DNA of 15,054 bases from a bacterium (GTDB lineage: Bacteria > Spirochaetota > UBA4802 > UBA5550), in assembly GCA_024224995.1 (NCBI GenBank), contig JAAENB010000076.1, positions 1-15,054 of the forward strand, read 5' to 3'. Under the pieces are notes generated by a model. That model was not told the origin of the DNA, did no database searches, and saw nothing but the letters and a program-made list of their open reading frames with translations. The position numbers and the translations under genes are program-made. Below, piece after piece: positions 14,676-15,054 of the stretch; the first letter of the stretch is position 1; each line of letters opens with the position of its first letter.

Positions 14676-14836
14676 CAGGGTTTAGTCCGGAGGTCTTCCG
14701 CAGGACCGGAACCCCGATTCCTTAAAAATTTAAAAGGTATCGGGGGAGAAGCCCGGCCCGCAGGGTGCGCCCAAACCCAGTTTCTGTAAATGGCAAGTAC
14801 AATTCCCACTGAACGGGGTGCGACCCCTGCGAGGGG
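14676..14836. repeat. Dispersed GC-rich repeat blocks, inverted copy of 4602-4738
   Basis: 14676-14708 is a perfect inverse match to 4647-4679. 14745-14772 is the inverse of 4602-4629 with one mismatch, and 14815-14836 resembles the inverse of 4717-4738. Between the first two blocks this copy has an unrelated 36-base AT-containing stretch (14709-14744) instead of the short GC-rich linker at 4630-4646. From 14647 to the window end no gene was seen. Confidence 0.75.
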
Positions 14837-15042
14837 AAAAAATACGGAAGAAACTAAATCGTTTTGCGAGCTGCATCTGGCCTTGAAGTAGTATGGGCTC
14901 TTTGGGTTGTGAGGACTGTTTGAGCAACGCGAGTTCCACACCAATCCAAAGAGCCCATACTACTTCAAGGCCCGCGCACAAGCATAAGCTTAGTTTCTTG
15001 AGAGTGCGGACCTGGCCTGGCCGGGAAAAAATACGGAAGAAA
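14835..15042. repeat. Nested repeat structure: 27-bp-arm hairpin inside inverted and direct repeats
   Basis: The core is a perfect 27-bp inverted repeat, 14879-14905 against 14946-14972 (starting ggccttgaagtagtatgg), extended inward by a short imperfect stem. Outside it lie 10-bp inverted repeats AAGAAACTAA (14848-14857) and TTAGTTTCTT (14990-14999). Outside those are 19-bp direct repeats GGAAAAAATACGGAAGAAA at 14835-14853 and 15024-15042. The loop contains gtttgagcaacgcgagtt, a REP-like motif. No protein is encoded. It may be a non-autonomous mobile element, a REP/BIME-type unit or a structured RNA. Confidence 0.8.
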
Positions 15043-15054
15043 GTTTAAAACAGG

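Noticed and set aside
14879..14972. Retron msd or integron attC site
   Set aside because: No reverse transcriptase or integrase gene is in the window, the arms are perfectly paired unlike attC sites, and the conserved attC core boxes were not found.

Overview
The window reads as a piece of a moderately AT-rich genome from a diderm (Gram-negative-type) bacterium, probably an uncultured lineage. Evidence for an outer membrane is a signal-peptide-bearing beta-barrel protein and three lipoproteins with clear lipoboxes. Several lineages would fit, Spirochaetota and Desulfobacterota-like groups among them, and the sequence alone does not decide. No rRNA, tRNA, CRISPR array, phage gene or intact transposase was seen.

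Layout. (1) 1-4586: two near-identical genes for secreted LamG-type proteins, each with its own conserved upstream block and terminator. They flank a gene for an SCP2-domain/iron-sulfur-flavoprotein fusion. (2) 4587-5217: a gene-free, GC-rich patchwork of dispersed repeats, whose blocks recur inverted at the end of the window. (3) 5218-6762: two tandem lipoprotein genes that share one N-terminal anchor/coiled-coil module but carry unrelated C-terminal domains. The first carries YadA-like head repeats and looks truncated. (4) 6785-8091, minus strand: an outer-membrane barrel gene of the phenol-degradation MetA type, interrupted by one in-frame TAA, preceded by a 48-residue membrane-protein gene. 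(5) 8261-9373: a HEAT-like protein with three zinc ribbons, followed by a strong terminator. (6) 9626-11308, minus strand: a large Ig-like lipoprotein. (7) 11309-12081: intergenic stretch with a 16-bp AT-rich palindrome, three 38-bp REP-like repeats, a 13-bp-arm hairpin and a probable broken small secreted-protein gene. (8) 12082-14646: an 854-residue double CaiB/BaiF (family III) CoA-transferase whose first half lacks the catalytic Asp. (9) 14647-15054: more dispersed repeats, including a structure with 27-bp perfect arms.

How the genes fit together. Most encode exported surface or lipid-anchored proteins built from modular beta-rich domains, so this looks like an accessory region shaped by duplication: paired LamG genes, paired lipoproteins and paired CoA-transferase domains. 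Repeat elements sit in the gaps between transcription units. The cytoplasmic proteins (flavoprotein fusion, CoA-transferase, zinc-ribbon protein) are monocistronic as far as can be seen and share no obvious pathway, although the SCP2 domain and the CoA-transferase are both compatible with acyl-CoA or lipid metabolism.
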